From Zhengella mangrovi (GTDB lineage Bacteria > Pseudomonadota > Alphaproteobacteria > Rhizobiales > Rhizobiaceae): a stretch of DNA of 64,000 bases. Of the stretch, positions 22,631-30,787 are shown one piece after another; within the stretch, counting starts at the first letter, position 1, and every line of letters starts with the position of its first letter. The notes beneath the pieces were generated by a model. The model was given only the letters and a program-made list of their open reading frames with translations, made no database searches and was not told the DNA's origin. A program made the translations under genes and the position numbers. Location of the stretch: assembly GCF_002727065.1 (NCBI RefSeq), contig NZ_PDVP01000002.1:372001-436000 (forward strand), read 5' to 3'.

Positions 22631-23102
22631 CGTCCCTCCCCGCGGCCAGGTCGGCCAGGGCGACGATCAGCACCAGGCCGCACATGACCAGCACGGCCGA
22701 CTTGACCAGGAAGAGCCCCGGCAGGCCGCCGGTTTCCAGCGATCCCTCGCGGATGGCCCAGGACGAGGCGACCAGCGGCCAGGCATCGACGGCGATCAGC
22801 CCGAAGACCGGCAGGGTGAACAGGAGATGCCCGGCCTTGTCGGTGAGCCAGCGTGCGCGCGGCGACTGGTATTCGCGCAGCACATCGACCCGGACATGGC
22901 GGTCGAGGCGCATGGCAAGCGGGATCGTCAGCACGACAAGGCAGGCAAAGGCATAGATGACGGCATCCTGCAACTCCAGGAAGCCGATGCCCATAACGTA
23001 GCGCAGAAGAACGATGACGATCTGGCCGACGAACATGACCGCGAACAGCGCCAGGCACAATCCGAGCGTGATCCTGTGCAGGCGGTCGGCGATGGCTTTC
23101 AT
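22617..23102 (-). CDS. dctQ: TRAP transporter small permease (DctQ)
   Basis: A 161-residue membrane protein with four hydrophobic spans. The family element GFLELQDAVIYAFACLVVLTIPLAMRLDRHVRVDVL lies in the second half of the first hairpin and is characteristic of DctQ. It pairs with DctM to form the permease. It is the first gene of the transporter operon and divergent from the plus-strand biosynthetic cluster, with 197 bases between the two starts. Confidence 0.9.
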   Translation of the reverse strand: MKAIADRLHRITLGLCLALFAVMFVGQIVIVLLRYVMGIGFLELQDAVIYAFACLVVLTIPLAMRLDRHVRVDVLREYQSPRARWLTDKAGHLLFTLPVFGLIAVDAWPLVASSWAIREGSLETGGLPGLFLVKSAVLVMCGLVLIVALADLAAGRDDDAG

Positions 23103-23299
23103 GAAATGCCTCTCGTGCGTGGCCCTGGCACCGGTCCGCCAGCAGCGGCCTCCCTCTAGCGCGGTCCGCCGCCGATGTCACGGCAGGGACCCGGAAAGCA
23201 ACAGAAAAGACAGGCCTCGACGCGCCGGTCCAGCCATTGCCGGCGATGTTTTTGGACACCCGCACGGCGGCCGCGATCTGCTAAGGTCGATGGCGTGCC

Positions 23300-24067
23300 A
23301 TGACTCGTTCAAACCGGCAGGGACCCCGATTGCAGCTGAAGGCCGAGACATGCCCCGTGCGGGCGCTGGACGAGGAGAAACGGCGGGCCATGCACGCGCT
23401 GTTCGCCCGTTACTACGACGACGCGCCATTCGAGCGGTTCTGCGCCGACCTGGCCGCCAAGGACCGGGTGATCCTGGTGGAGGACGGTGCCGGCGGGCTG
23501 GCCGGGTTCTCGACGATCGCCGTTCACGCCATGGACTGGAAGGGGCAGCCGGTGCGCATCGTCTTTTCAGGCGACACGATCATCGACCGGCCGCACTGGG
23601 GATCGCAGACCTTCGCCTTCGCCTGGCTGCGCGAAACGGGACGGATCCGGGCGGAAGCACCGGACGTTCCGCTCTACTGGCTGCTGATTTCCAAGGGCTA
23701 TCGCACCTATCGCTACCTCGATGCCTTCGGTCTGGCCTTCACGCCGGACTGGCGCGGGCGGGCCTGCCCCGACCTCGACGCCATTCGCGACATGGCGGCA
23801 AGGCGCCTGTTCGGGGATGCCTATGACGCCGGGCGCGGGGTGCTGTCCTACCCGCAATCGCGCGGCCGCCTGGCGCCGGAATGGGCGCACCTGTCGGCCC
23901 GCGAACTGGCGCGGCCGGATGTGCGCTTCTTCATCGCGCGCAATCCGGGCTATGCGCGGGGCGACGAACTGGTCTGCCTGTGCGCGCTGGACGCCTCCAA
24001 CATGAAACCGCTGACGCAGCGCCAGTTCCTGAAAGGCATGAGGCCATGCGCGGCTGGGCCATCCTGA
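23300..24067 (+). CDS. Putative GNAT-type acyltransferase, first gene of biosynthetic operon
   Basis: A 255-residue soluble protein. The N-terminal two thirds have the look of a GNAT fold: RAMHALFARYYDDAPFERF, then the strands RVILVEDGAGGLAGFSTIAV and VRIVFSGDTIIDRPHWG, and VPLYWLLISKGYRTYRYL. The classical acetyl-CoA loop (Q/RxxGxG/A) is not evident, so CoA use is uncertain. Its end overlaps the GH3 gene by 22 bases, suggesting coupled translation and a joint role, perhaps transferring the acyl group that GH3 activates. An AAGG site precedes the ATG. The family call is moderate. Confidence 0.6.
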   Translation: MTRSNRQGPRLQLKAETCPVRALDEEKRRAMHALFARYYDDAPFERFCADLAAKDRVILVEDGAGGLAGFSTIAVHAMDWKGQPVRIVFSGDTIIDRPHWGSQTFAFAWLRETGRIRAEAPDVPLYWLLISKGYRTYRYLDAFGLAFTPDWRGRACPDLDAIRDMAARRLFGDAYDAGRGVLSYPQSRGRLAPEWAHLSARELARPDVRFFIARNPGYARGDELVCLCALDASNMKPLTQRQFLKGMRPCAAGPS

Positions 24068-25533
24068 CCGCCGCCGCCGCGGCCCCTGCCCGGCGCCTTG
24101 ACGCAGCGCTCGACGCTCCGGCAGAAGCCCAGCAGGCGCTGCTTGCGGAAATCCTGGCCCGCAATGCCGGCAGCATGTTCGGGCGCCGGCACGGGTTTGC
24201 CGGCATCGACCGCATCGACGCCTATCGCAAGGCCGTGCCGGTCTGCGGGTACGAGGACCTGCGCGCCGACATCGACGCCATGGCCGGCGGCGCGGATAAC
24301 CGCCTCGTGTCCGATCCCGTCATCGCCTTCGAGCGGACCGGCGGCACGGCCTCCGGCGGCAAGCTGGTTCCCTACACCGAACCGGCGCTGGCCGGCTTTC
24401 GCGCCGCGGTCCTGCCCTGGCTGCATGACCTTGCGGCCCGCCACCCTGCAGCGACGGGCGGCCGGATCTATGCCGCGATCAGCCCGGCGACGCGGGTGCC
24501 CGAACGCACGCCGGGCGGCATCCCGGTCGGGCTGGAGAGCGACGCGGCCTATCTCGGCGCCGATCTCGCCCCGGCGTTCGCCAGCCTGCTCGCCGTTTCG
24601 CCGGAGACCGGGCTGATCCCGGACGTGGAGACGTGGCGGCTGAAGACGCTCCGCCAACTATTAGAAACTGCTTATCTTTCCTTCGTTTCGGTATGGAGCC
24701 CGACCTTCCTTCTCGACCTGATCGAGGCGATCCCGGCCCATGCGGAACCCCTGGCGGCGGCGCTTTCGCCGCCGGCGCGGCGGCGGCTGGAGGCCGCGCT
24801 TTCCGGCAGCACGGCCGATCCGGTGGCGCTGTGGCCGAAGCTTGCCGTGATCTCGTGCTGGGCCGACGGGGCGTCATCGGCCTTCGCGCGCCGGCTTGCC
24901 GCCCTGTGCCCGCAGGCCACGATCCAGCCCAAGGGCCTGATGGCGACGGAAGCCGCCATCACGCTGCCCTTCGGCGACGGTCCGGGCGCGGTGCCGGCGC
25001 TCACCAGCACGGTTCTGGAATTCCGCGATTCCGCAGGCGACCTGCACCTTGCCGGGGGATTGCGCGAGGGCGACGCCTACGACGTCCTCCTGACGACAGC
25101 CGGCGGGCTCTACCGCTACGACATCGGCGACCGGGTCCGCTGCGTCGCCAAGGCCGGAATGCGGGAACGTCTGGCCTTCATCGGCCGTGCCGGCATGGTC
25201 AGCGACATGGTCGGCGAGAAGCTGGACGAGGCTTTCGTCGCGCAGGTGCTGGACACGCTGCCGGTCGGCGCGGTCCTGATTGCCCGGACCATGCCTCGTC
25301 CGCACTATGCCCTGCGCATCGACGGTCCGGCCGATGCCCGGCTTGCGGCATCGGTGGAGGCCGGGCTGCTGGCCAATCCGCAATATGCCCATGCCCGCCG
25401 GCTGGGCCAGCTCGGCCCGCTCGCGCTCGTCAGCGATCGCGGCGCGCGGGCTCGCGAGACCGCGGACCGGATCGCCGCGGGCCAGCGTCTCGGCGACATC
25501 AAGCCGGCGCTGCTGCGGCCTGCCGCGACCTGA
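24046..25533 (+). CDS. GH3-family acyl-adenylate-forming enzyme
   Basis: A 495-residue protein of the GH3 branch of the ANL superfamily, which adenylates carboxylic acids and couples them to amines or thiols. ATP-binding motif 1 is FERTGGTASGGKLVPYT (residues about 95-111). Motif 2 is MATEAAITLPF, motif 3 GLYRYDIGDRVRCVA, and the hinge segment is FIGRAGMVSDMVGEKLDE. GH3 is best known in plants as the auxin-amino acid synthetase family, but bacterial homologues occur in biosynthetic clusters. The ATG at 24046 has AAAGG nine bases upstream and overlaps the preceding gene. Substrate unknown; a fatty or aromatic acid is plausible from the neighbours. Confidence 0.85.
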   Translation: MRGWAILTAAAAAPARRLDAALDAPAEAQQALLAEILARNAGSMFGRRHGFAGIDRIDAYRKAVPVCGYEDLRADIDAMAGGADNRLVSDPVIAFERTGGTASGGKLVPYTEPALAGFRAAVLPWLHDLAARHPAATGGRIYAAISPATRVPERTPGGIPVGLESDAAYLGADLAPAFASLLAVSPETGLIPDVETWRLKTLRQLLETAYLSFVSVWSPTFLLDLIEAIPAHAEPLAAALSPPARRRLEAALSGSTADPVALWPKLAVISCWADGASSAFARRLAALCPQATIQPKGLMATEAAITLPFGDGPGAVPALTSTVLEFRDSAGDLHLAGGLREGDAYDVLLTTAGGLYRYDIGDRVRCVAKAGMRERLAFIGRAGMVSDMVGEKLDEAFVAQVLDTLPVGAVLIARTMPRPHYALRIDGPADARLAASVEAGLLANPQYAHARRLGQLGPLALVSDRGARARETADRIAAGQRLGDIKPALLRPAAT

Positions 25534-25639
25534 CAATCCACACCTGTTTTGGCCCGAGCGGCCCGCGAGGCCGGATGCGCGCTTGCCGGGTCCGGCCGGT
25601 GCCCGTACCATCCCGCATGACCTCACGCATGGTGGCCCG

Positions 25640-26968
25640 ATGAAAATCGCCCTGGTCTCGCCCAAAGGTCCGCTCTACCGGCACCGGGGCGGGATATTCG
25701 GCAAGTCGCTGCGCTATCAGCCGCTGACGCTGACGACGCTGGCGGCGCTCGTGCCGCCGGAGCTGGATCCCGACTTCGTGATGATCGACGAGGGCATCGG
25801 CGACGTGCCCGAGGACCTCGATGCCGATATCGTTGGCATGACGGTGATCACCGGGTCGGCGCCGCGCGCCTACGCGCTTTCCGCCCGCCTTCGCGCCCGT
25901 GGCCTGACCGTGGTCCTCGGCGGGCCGCATGTCACGCTGATGCCGGAGGAAGCGCAGGGCCATGCCGACGCGATCGTGACGGGCTATGCCGAGGAAACCT
26001 GGCCGCAACTGCTGCGGGACTTCGCGGCCGGGCGGATGAAACCGCGCTACGACCAGGCGCCCGATTTCCGGCTTGCCAACCTGCCCTTCGCCCGCCGCGA
26101 CCTGTTCGACCGGCGCAAGTTCCTGACGCAGGCAGTGTTCGAGGCGACGCGGGCCTGCGCGCACGGGTGCGACTTCTGCGTCTCGCCGGCGGCCTGGGGC
26201 CGCAGGCAGTTCCAGAAGCCGGTGGATCACGTGGTGGAGGACATCCGCCGCGTCGGCAGCCGCCGCATCCTCTTCATCGACCTCAACCTGGTGTCCGACA
26301 AGACCTATGCGCGGGAACTCTTCACCGCGCTGATCCCGCTCAACGTGCGCTGGTTCGGGCTGGCCACCTCGCTCATCGGCCGCGACCCGGACCTGATGGA
26401 CCTGATGGCGCGCAGCGGCTGCACCGGCCTGCTGATCGGCTTCGAATCCATTTCCCCGGACGGACTGAAATCCGTTCGCAAGGGGTTCAACACGCCGGAC
26501 CTCTATGCCGCGCTGATCGACGACCTTCACCGGCTCGGGATTTCCATCCAGGGCTGTTTCGTCTTCGGCAATGACAACGACACGACCGCCACCTTCCGCG
26601 AGACGGCGGATTTCGTGCTCGACACGGGCATCGACCTGCCGCGTTTCTCCATGCTGACACCCTTCCCCGGCACGCCGCTCTACCGGCGCTTCGAGCAGGA
26701 GGGGCGCATCCTGACGCGCAACTGGGAACTCTACGACGGGCAGCACGCCGTGTTCCAGCCGAAAGGCATGAGCGTGCGGGAACTGGAGACCGGCCACGAG
26801 GCGGCGTGGCGGCAGGTCTATTCCTGGACAGCGGTCGGCCGGCGGGTGCTTCGCGCCCGCTCGCAGATGCCGCTCGCGCTGATCGCCAACCTCGGCTACC
26901 GGTTCTACGCGCACCACCTGCACACGCATTACACCTGCGACTGGCCGCACCTGGCGGAGGCGGCATGA
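25640..26968 (+). CDS. B12-binding-type radical SAM protein (1 of 4)
   Basis: A 442-residue protein with an N-terminal cobalamin-binding-type Rossmann domain (MKIALVSPKGP, VVLGGPHVTLMPEEA, DAIVTGYAEETW) and a radical SAM barrel. The [4Fe-4S] cysteines are C173, C177 and C180 in ATRACAHGCDFC. Later elements are LLIGFESISPDGLKSVRKGFN and MLTPFPGTPLYRRF. This is the BchE/HpnJ-type architecture, which carries out methylations, ring closures or rearrangements on unactivated carbons. It is the most divergent of the four and lacks their VET-TARR motif. It is separated from the GH3 gene by about 106 bases, the largest gap in the operon. Substrate unknown. Confidence 0.88.
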   Translation: MKIALVSPKGPLYRHRGGIFGKSLRYQPLTLTTLAALVPPELDPDFVMIDEGIGDVPEDLDADIVGMTVITGSAPRAYALSARLRARGLTVVLGGPHVTLMPEEAQGHADAIVTGYAEETWPQLLRDFAAGRMKPRYDQAPDFRLANLPFARRDLFDRRKFLTQAVFEATRACAHGCDFCVSPAAWGRRQFQKPVDHVVEDIRRVGSRRILFIDLNLVSDKTYARELFTALIPLNVRWFGLATSLIGRDPDLMDLMARSGCTGLLIGFESISPDGLKSVRKGFNTPDLYAALIDDLHRLGISIQGCFVFGNDNDTTATFRETADFVLDTGIDLPRFSMLTPFPGTPLYRRFEQEGRILTRNWELYDGQHAVFQPKGMSVRELETGHEAAWRQVYSWTAVGRRVLRARSQMPLALIANLGYRFYAHHLHTHYTCDWPHLAEAA

Positions 26969-28323
26969 TGCGGATCACCTTCGTCCATCCCTCCATCGGG
27001 CGCAAACCGGGCACCAACTACATGCGCTCCTGGCAGATGGAGCCCCTGCCGATCGCGCTGCTGGCCGGGGTGACGCCCGGCGACGTGGAGACCGCCTTCT
27101 ACGACGACCGGATGGAAGCCATCGATTACGACCGGCCGACCGATCTTGTCGCCATCCCGGTGGAAACCTACACCGCGCGCCGCGCCTACCAGATCGCCAG
27201 CGAGTTCCGCCGCCGCGGGGTGGCGGTGGTCATGGGCGGGTTCCATGCCACGCTGGCACCCGACGAGGTGGCCTGTCACGCCGAGGCGGTGGTGACCGGC
27301 GAGGCGGAGCTGACCTGGCCGCAGGTGATCGACGATGCACGCCACGGCCGGCTGCAGAAGTTCTACCGGTCCGACGCCCAGCCCGACATGGGCCTGATCC
27401 GCTATGACCGGCGGCTGTTTACCGGCAAGCGCTACCTGCCGGTGCGGCTGGTGGAAACGTCGCGCGGCTGCCGCTTCCCCTGCGAATTCTGCGCCATCCA
27501 GACCTTTTTCGAGCGCACGGCCCGCCACCGTCCGATCGGCGACATTCTCGCCGACCTCGATCCAAGCGACCGGTCGGCGCGGTTCCACTTCTTCGTCGAC
27601 GACAATTTCGCCGCCGACATGGACTTCGCCGGGCAACTGGCCGACGCCATCGCGCCGCTGAACCTGCGCTGGGTGACGCAGATGAGCATCAATGCCGCCC
27701 ATGACGAGGCCTTCCTGGCGCGGCTTAAGAAGGCCGGCTGCGTGGGCGTGCTGATCGGCTTCGAGAGCCTGGACGCCGGCGTGCTGCGCTCGATGCGCAA
27801 GACCTTCAACACGATGAAGGGCGGATTTTCCGTGGCGCTGGCCAACCTTCGCCGGCATGGCATCCGCGTCTACGGCACCTTCGTCTTCGGCTACGGCGCC
27901 TACCGGCCGGAGATGTTCCTGGAAGCCGCCGAGTTCGCCATCGAGCACCGTTTCTACATCGCCGCCTTCAACCACCTGACGCCGTTTCCCGGCACGCCGC
28001 TCTACAAGCGGCTGGAAACGGAAGGCCGGCTGCTGCACGAGGCCTGGTGGCTGGACCCCGCCTATCGCTACAACGACCTGCCGTTCCGTCCGGACGGCGC
28101 GGCGCCCGACGACATCCGGCGCGGCTGCCTGGACGCGCGGCGGCATTTCTATTCCTGGCCCTCGATCGCCCGGCGCCTCGTCGACCCGGTGAACCGGGCG
28201 GATTCGATGATGCTGCGGGCCTTCCTGCCGATCAACGCCATGCACAGGAGCGAACTCGACAAGCGCGACCGTTTTCCACTGGGAGACCCGGCATGGCAGG
28301 GCCAGTTCCTTCAGGCGGCCTGA
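26965..28323 (+). CDS. B12-binding-type radical SAM protein (2 of 4)
   Basis: A 452-residue B12-binding/radical SAM protein. The N-terminal domain has MGGFHATLAPDE and the block LVAIPVETYTARRAY. The radical SAM cysteines C169, C173 and C176 lie in ETSRGCRFPCEFC. Downstream are FHFFVDDNFAAD, VGVLIGFESLDAG and GTFVFGYG, followed by NHLTPFPGTPLYKRL and a variable 100-residue C-terminal region. It starts with a four-base ATGA overlap on the preceding gene. The motif set is shared with the third and fourth radical SAM proteins, pointing to duplication and divergence inside the operon. Confidence 0.88.
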   Translation: MMRITFVHPSIGRKPGTNYMRSWQMEPLPIALLAGVTPGDVETAFYDDRMEAIDYDRPTDLVAIPVETYTARRAYQIASEFRRRGVAVVMGGFHATLAPDEVACHAEAVVTGEAELTWPQVIDDARHGRLQKFYRSDAQPDMGLIRYDRRLFTGKRYLPVRLVETSRGCRFPCEFCAIQTFFERTARHRPIGDILADLDPSDRSARFHFFVDDNFAADMDFAGQLADAIAPLNLRWVTQMSINAAHDEAFLARLKKAGCVGVLIGFESLDAGVLRSMRKTFNTMKGGFSVALANLRRHGIRVYGTFVFGYGAYRPEMFLEAAEFAIEHRFYIAAFNHLTPFPGTPLYKRLETEGRLLHEAWWLDPAYRYNDLPFRPDGAAPDDIRRGCLDARRHFYSWPSIARRLVDPVNRADSMMLRAFLPINAMHRSELDKRDRFPLGDPAWQGQFLQAA

Positions 28324-29429
28324 GCGCGGCACCCTCGCCGCGCTACCGGTCGCGGGCGGCCGGCGAGGCCGACGCCGGGGCGATCAACGCGCTGCTTGGG
28401 GCCACGCCGATGGGCGGCGGTTTCGCACTGACGCTGGAACGGGCGCCGGACCCGCTGGCCGGCGATTTCGGCCTGTCCTCGCATCACGTGATGGTGCTCG
28501 GCGAGGAGGTTGCCAGCGGCCGGCTGGTCGGCCTTTGCGAGCGCAGCGTCCGGACCGCCTTCGTCAACGGTGCGCCTGCCGCCCTGCCCTATCTCGGCGC
28601 GCTGCGGGTGGCGCCCGGCTTCCGCCACCGCGTCCGCATCCTCCGCGACGGTTTCGAGGCGGTGCGCCGGCTTGGCGAGCAGCCCGGTGACCTGCCCTTC
28701 GCGCTGACCTCGATCGCGGCGGACAACACGGCAGCGCTGCGGCTTCTGACCCGCGGGCTTGCCGGACTTCCCGCCTACAGGCCGGCGGGCGACTACGTGA
28801 CCTTCGTCCTGCGCGCCCGGCGGCAACGCCCGCTCGCGGCCATCCGCCAGGCCAGCGCCGCCGACCTGCCGGCCATCGCGGCGCTGCTGAACCGCGAAAA
28901 CGCCCGGTTCCAGTTCGCCCCCGCATGGAGCGCCTCGGCGCTCGCCTCGCTTTCAGACCACGGGCTGAAAGCGGAGCATTTCCTGGTCGCCGGAGATGGC
29001 GCCCGGCTGACCGGCTGCATCGCCGCCTGGGACCAGTCATCGCGGCGCCAGACCGTGCTTCGCGGCTATCCGCGAGGGCTTTCCATGCTCCGGCCGCTGT
29101 GGAACCTGGCGGCCCCGGTCACCGGCCTGCCGGGCCTGCCGCCCGCGGGATCGCGCCTCAACCAGGTGGCGCTCAGCCATTGCGCGGTCGCCGAGGGGCA
29201 TTGTGACCTGTTCCTGGCGCTGGTGGACGCGGCGCTCGGCCAGGCCGGGGATCGTGGCTTCGACAGCGGCTTCATCGGGCTGGCTGCGGCCAACCCGATG
29301 GCCGACGCGCTGAAGCGCAGGCGCCGCGCGATCGCCTATCGCACGGTGCTGCATACCGTTCACTGGCCGGACCAGCCCGCCCCCGCCCTCGACGGACGGC
29401 CGGCGCAGCCGGAGGCGGCGCTGCTATGA
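28293..29429 (+). CDS. Protein with two GNAT-like domains
   Basis: A 378-residue protein that appears to hold two GNAT-like halves. The first (residues 15-180) has YRSRAAGEADAGAINALLG, LPYLGALRVAPGFRHRVRIL, in which VAPGFRHR occupies the acetyl-CoA loop position, and ALTSIAADNTAALRLL. The second (residues 185-370) begins IRQASAADLPAIAALLNRE and has a less obvious CoA loop. It probably acylates an amine or is a degenerate tandem transferase. The ATG at 28293 follows GGGAG at the right spacing and overlaps the previous gene by 31 bases. The acyl donor and acceptor cannot be read from the sequence. Confidence 0.68.
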   Translation: MAGPVPSGGLSAAPSPRYRSRAAGEADAGAINALLGATPMGGGFALTLERAPDPLAGDFGLSSHHVMVLGEEVASGRLVGLCERSVRTAFVNGAPAALPYLGALRVAPGFRHRVRILRDGFEAVRRLGEQPGDLPFALTSIAADNTAALRLLTRGLAGLPAYRPAGDYVTFVLRARRQRPLAAIRQASAADLPAIAALLNRENARFQFAPAWSASALASLSDHGLKAEHFLVAGDGARLTGCIAAWDQSSRRQTVLRGYPRGLSMLRPLWNLAAPVTGLPGLPPAGSRLNQVALSHCAVAEGHCDLFLALVDAALGQAGDRGFDSGFIGLAAANPMADALKRRRRAIAYRTVLHTVHWPDQPAPALDGRPAQPEAALL

Positions 29430-30787
29430 CGATCCGCCACATCACCTTCGTGCGTCCGCGCATGGGACAGGGCCGGTCCGGCGACGCCATGACGCCGCTG
29501 GTGTTCGCCATCCTGCGGGCTCTCACGCCGGCGGAAATCGCGACGACGATGATCGACGAGCGGGTGGAGGACTTCGTGCCGGTGGAGACCGACCTCGTGG
29601 CGATCACCGTGGAAACCTTCACGGCCCGGCGGGCCTGGCAGATCGCCGATCATTACCGGGCGCGCGGCGTGCCGGTGGTGGTCGGCGGGCACCACCCGTC
29701 CATGGTGCCGGACGAGGCGCTGGCCCATGCCGACGCTGTGGTCACCGGCGACGCGGAAGGCGTGTGGGAGACGGTTCTGCAGGATGCCGCCGCGGGCCGG
29801 CTGAAACCGCGCTACGATGGCGGCATGGGGCTGTCGCCGGATCGCGCCTTCGCGCTCGACCGCTCGATCTTCGGCCAGCGCCGCTATGCCCCGGTCGAAC
29901 TGGTGCAGGCCGGGCGCGGCTGCCGGTTCGCCTGCGATTTCTGTTCCATCCATGCCTTCTACGGCACGGCACGGATGATGCGCCCGGCCGGCGAGATCGC
30001 CGCCGAGATCGCCGCCCTGCCCGCGCACCGGATGATCTTCTTCGTCGACGACAATCTCTACTGGCGGCGCGACCGGTTCCTGGAACTGATGGACGCGCTG
30101 TCGCCGCTGAAGCGGATGTGGTCGTGCCAGATCACCATCGACATGGCACGCGACGACGACCTGATGGACCGGATGGCGGCGGCCGGCTGCGCGCTGGTGC
30201 TGATCGGTTTCGAATCGCTCGACCCGGCCAACCTGAAGCAGATGCGCAAGAACTGGAACAGGGTCGCCGGCTCCTACGAGGACGTGATCGCGCGGCTGAC
30301 CCGGCGCGGCATCATGATCTACGGCACCTTCGTCTTCGGCTACGACCACGACCGGCCGGAGGCCTTTGGCGAGGCGGCCGATTTCGCCCGGCGCACCGGC
30401 ATGGCGATCGCCAACTTCAACCCGCTGACGCCCATGCCCGGGACCGGGCTGTACGACCGGTTGAAAGCCGAGGGCGGCCTGCTGCGCCCGGACTGGTGGA
30501 TCGACCCGGCCTATGCCTACGGCGATGCGATCTTCCTGCCGAAGAACATGACGACAGCGGAACTGCGCGACGGGCCGATGACGGCGCGGCGGCGCTTCTA
30601 TGCCTGGCGCTCGGTCCTGTCGCGGGCGGCGCGCGGGGCGCGGTCCTGGCGTCATCCCCGGCGCATCGGCCTGATGCTGCTGGCCAATCTCATCTCGCGG
30701 CGCGAAATCGCCCGCAAGCAGGCCCGCGGACTGGCCGAGGCGCCGGCAAGCCCGGCCCGGCCGCGCGGCAAGGAGGCGACCGCATGA
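29426..30787 (+). CDS. B12-binding-type radical SAM protein (3 of 4)
   Basis: A 453-residue B12-binding/radical SAM protein. The Rossmann part includes LVAITVETFTARRAW and VGGHHPSMVPDEA. Cluster cysteines are C166, C170 and C173 in AGRGCRFACDFC. RMIFFVDDNLYW, ALVLIGFESLDPANLKQMRK, GTFVFGYDHDRPEAF and NPLTPMPGTGLYDRL follow. The C-terminus is Arg/Ala-rich and ends in a basic Pro/Arg tail. The start overlaps the double-GNAT stop by four bases and the stop overlaps the next radical SAM gene by four. Confidence 0.88.
   Translation: MTIRHITFVRPRMGQGRSGDAMTPLVFAILRALTPAEIATTMIDERVEDFVPVETDLVAITVETFTARRAWQIADHYRARGVPVVVGGHHPSMVPDEALAHADAVVTGDAEGVWETVLQDAAAGRLKPRYDGGMGLSPDRAFALDRSIFGQRRYAPVELVQAGRGCRFACDFCSIHAFYGTARMMRPAGEIAAEIAALPAHRMIFFVDDNLYWRRDRFLELMDALSPLKRMWSCQITIDMARDDDLMDRMAAAGCALVLIGFESLDPANLKQMRKNWNRVAGSYEDVIARLTRRGIMIYGTFVFGYDHDRPEAFGEAADFARRTGMAIANFNPLTPMPGTGLYDRLKAEGGLLRPDWWIDPAYAYGDAIFLPKNMTTAELRDGPMTARRRFYAWRSVLSRAARGARSWRHPRRIGLMLLANLISRREIARKQARGLAEAPASPARPRGKEATA

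Noticed and set aside
20846-22687. A 613-codon plus-strand frame opposite the dctM gene
   Set aside because: Asp/Gln/His/Arg-rich composition typical of antisense reading of a membrane permease.
23252-23284. Possible sigma-70 promoter (TTGGAC and a downstream TGCTAA) before the biosynthetic operon
   Set aside because: The spacing is about 21 bases and the -10 match is weak, so I could not support it.
25499-26950. A 483-codon minus-strand frame opposite the first radical SAM gene
   Set aside because: The plus-strand frame has intact cysteine motifs and domain structure, while this one has none.
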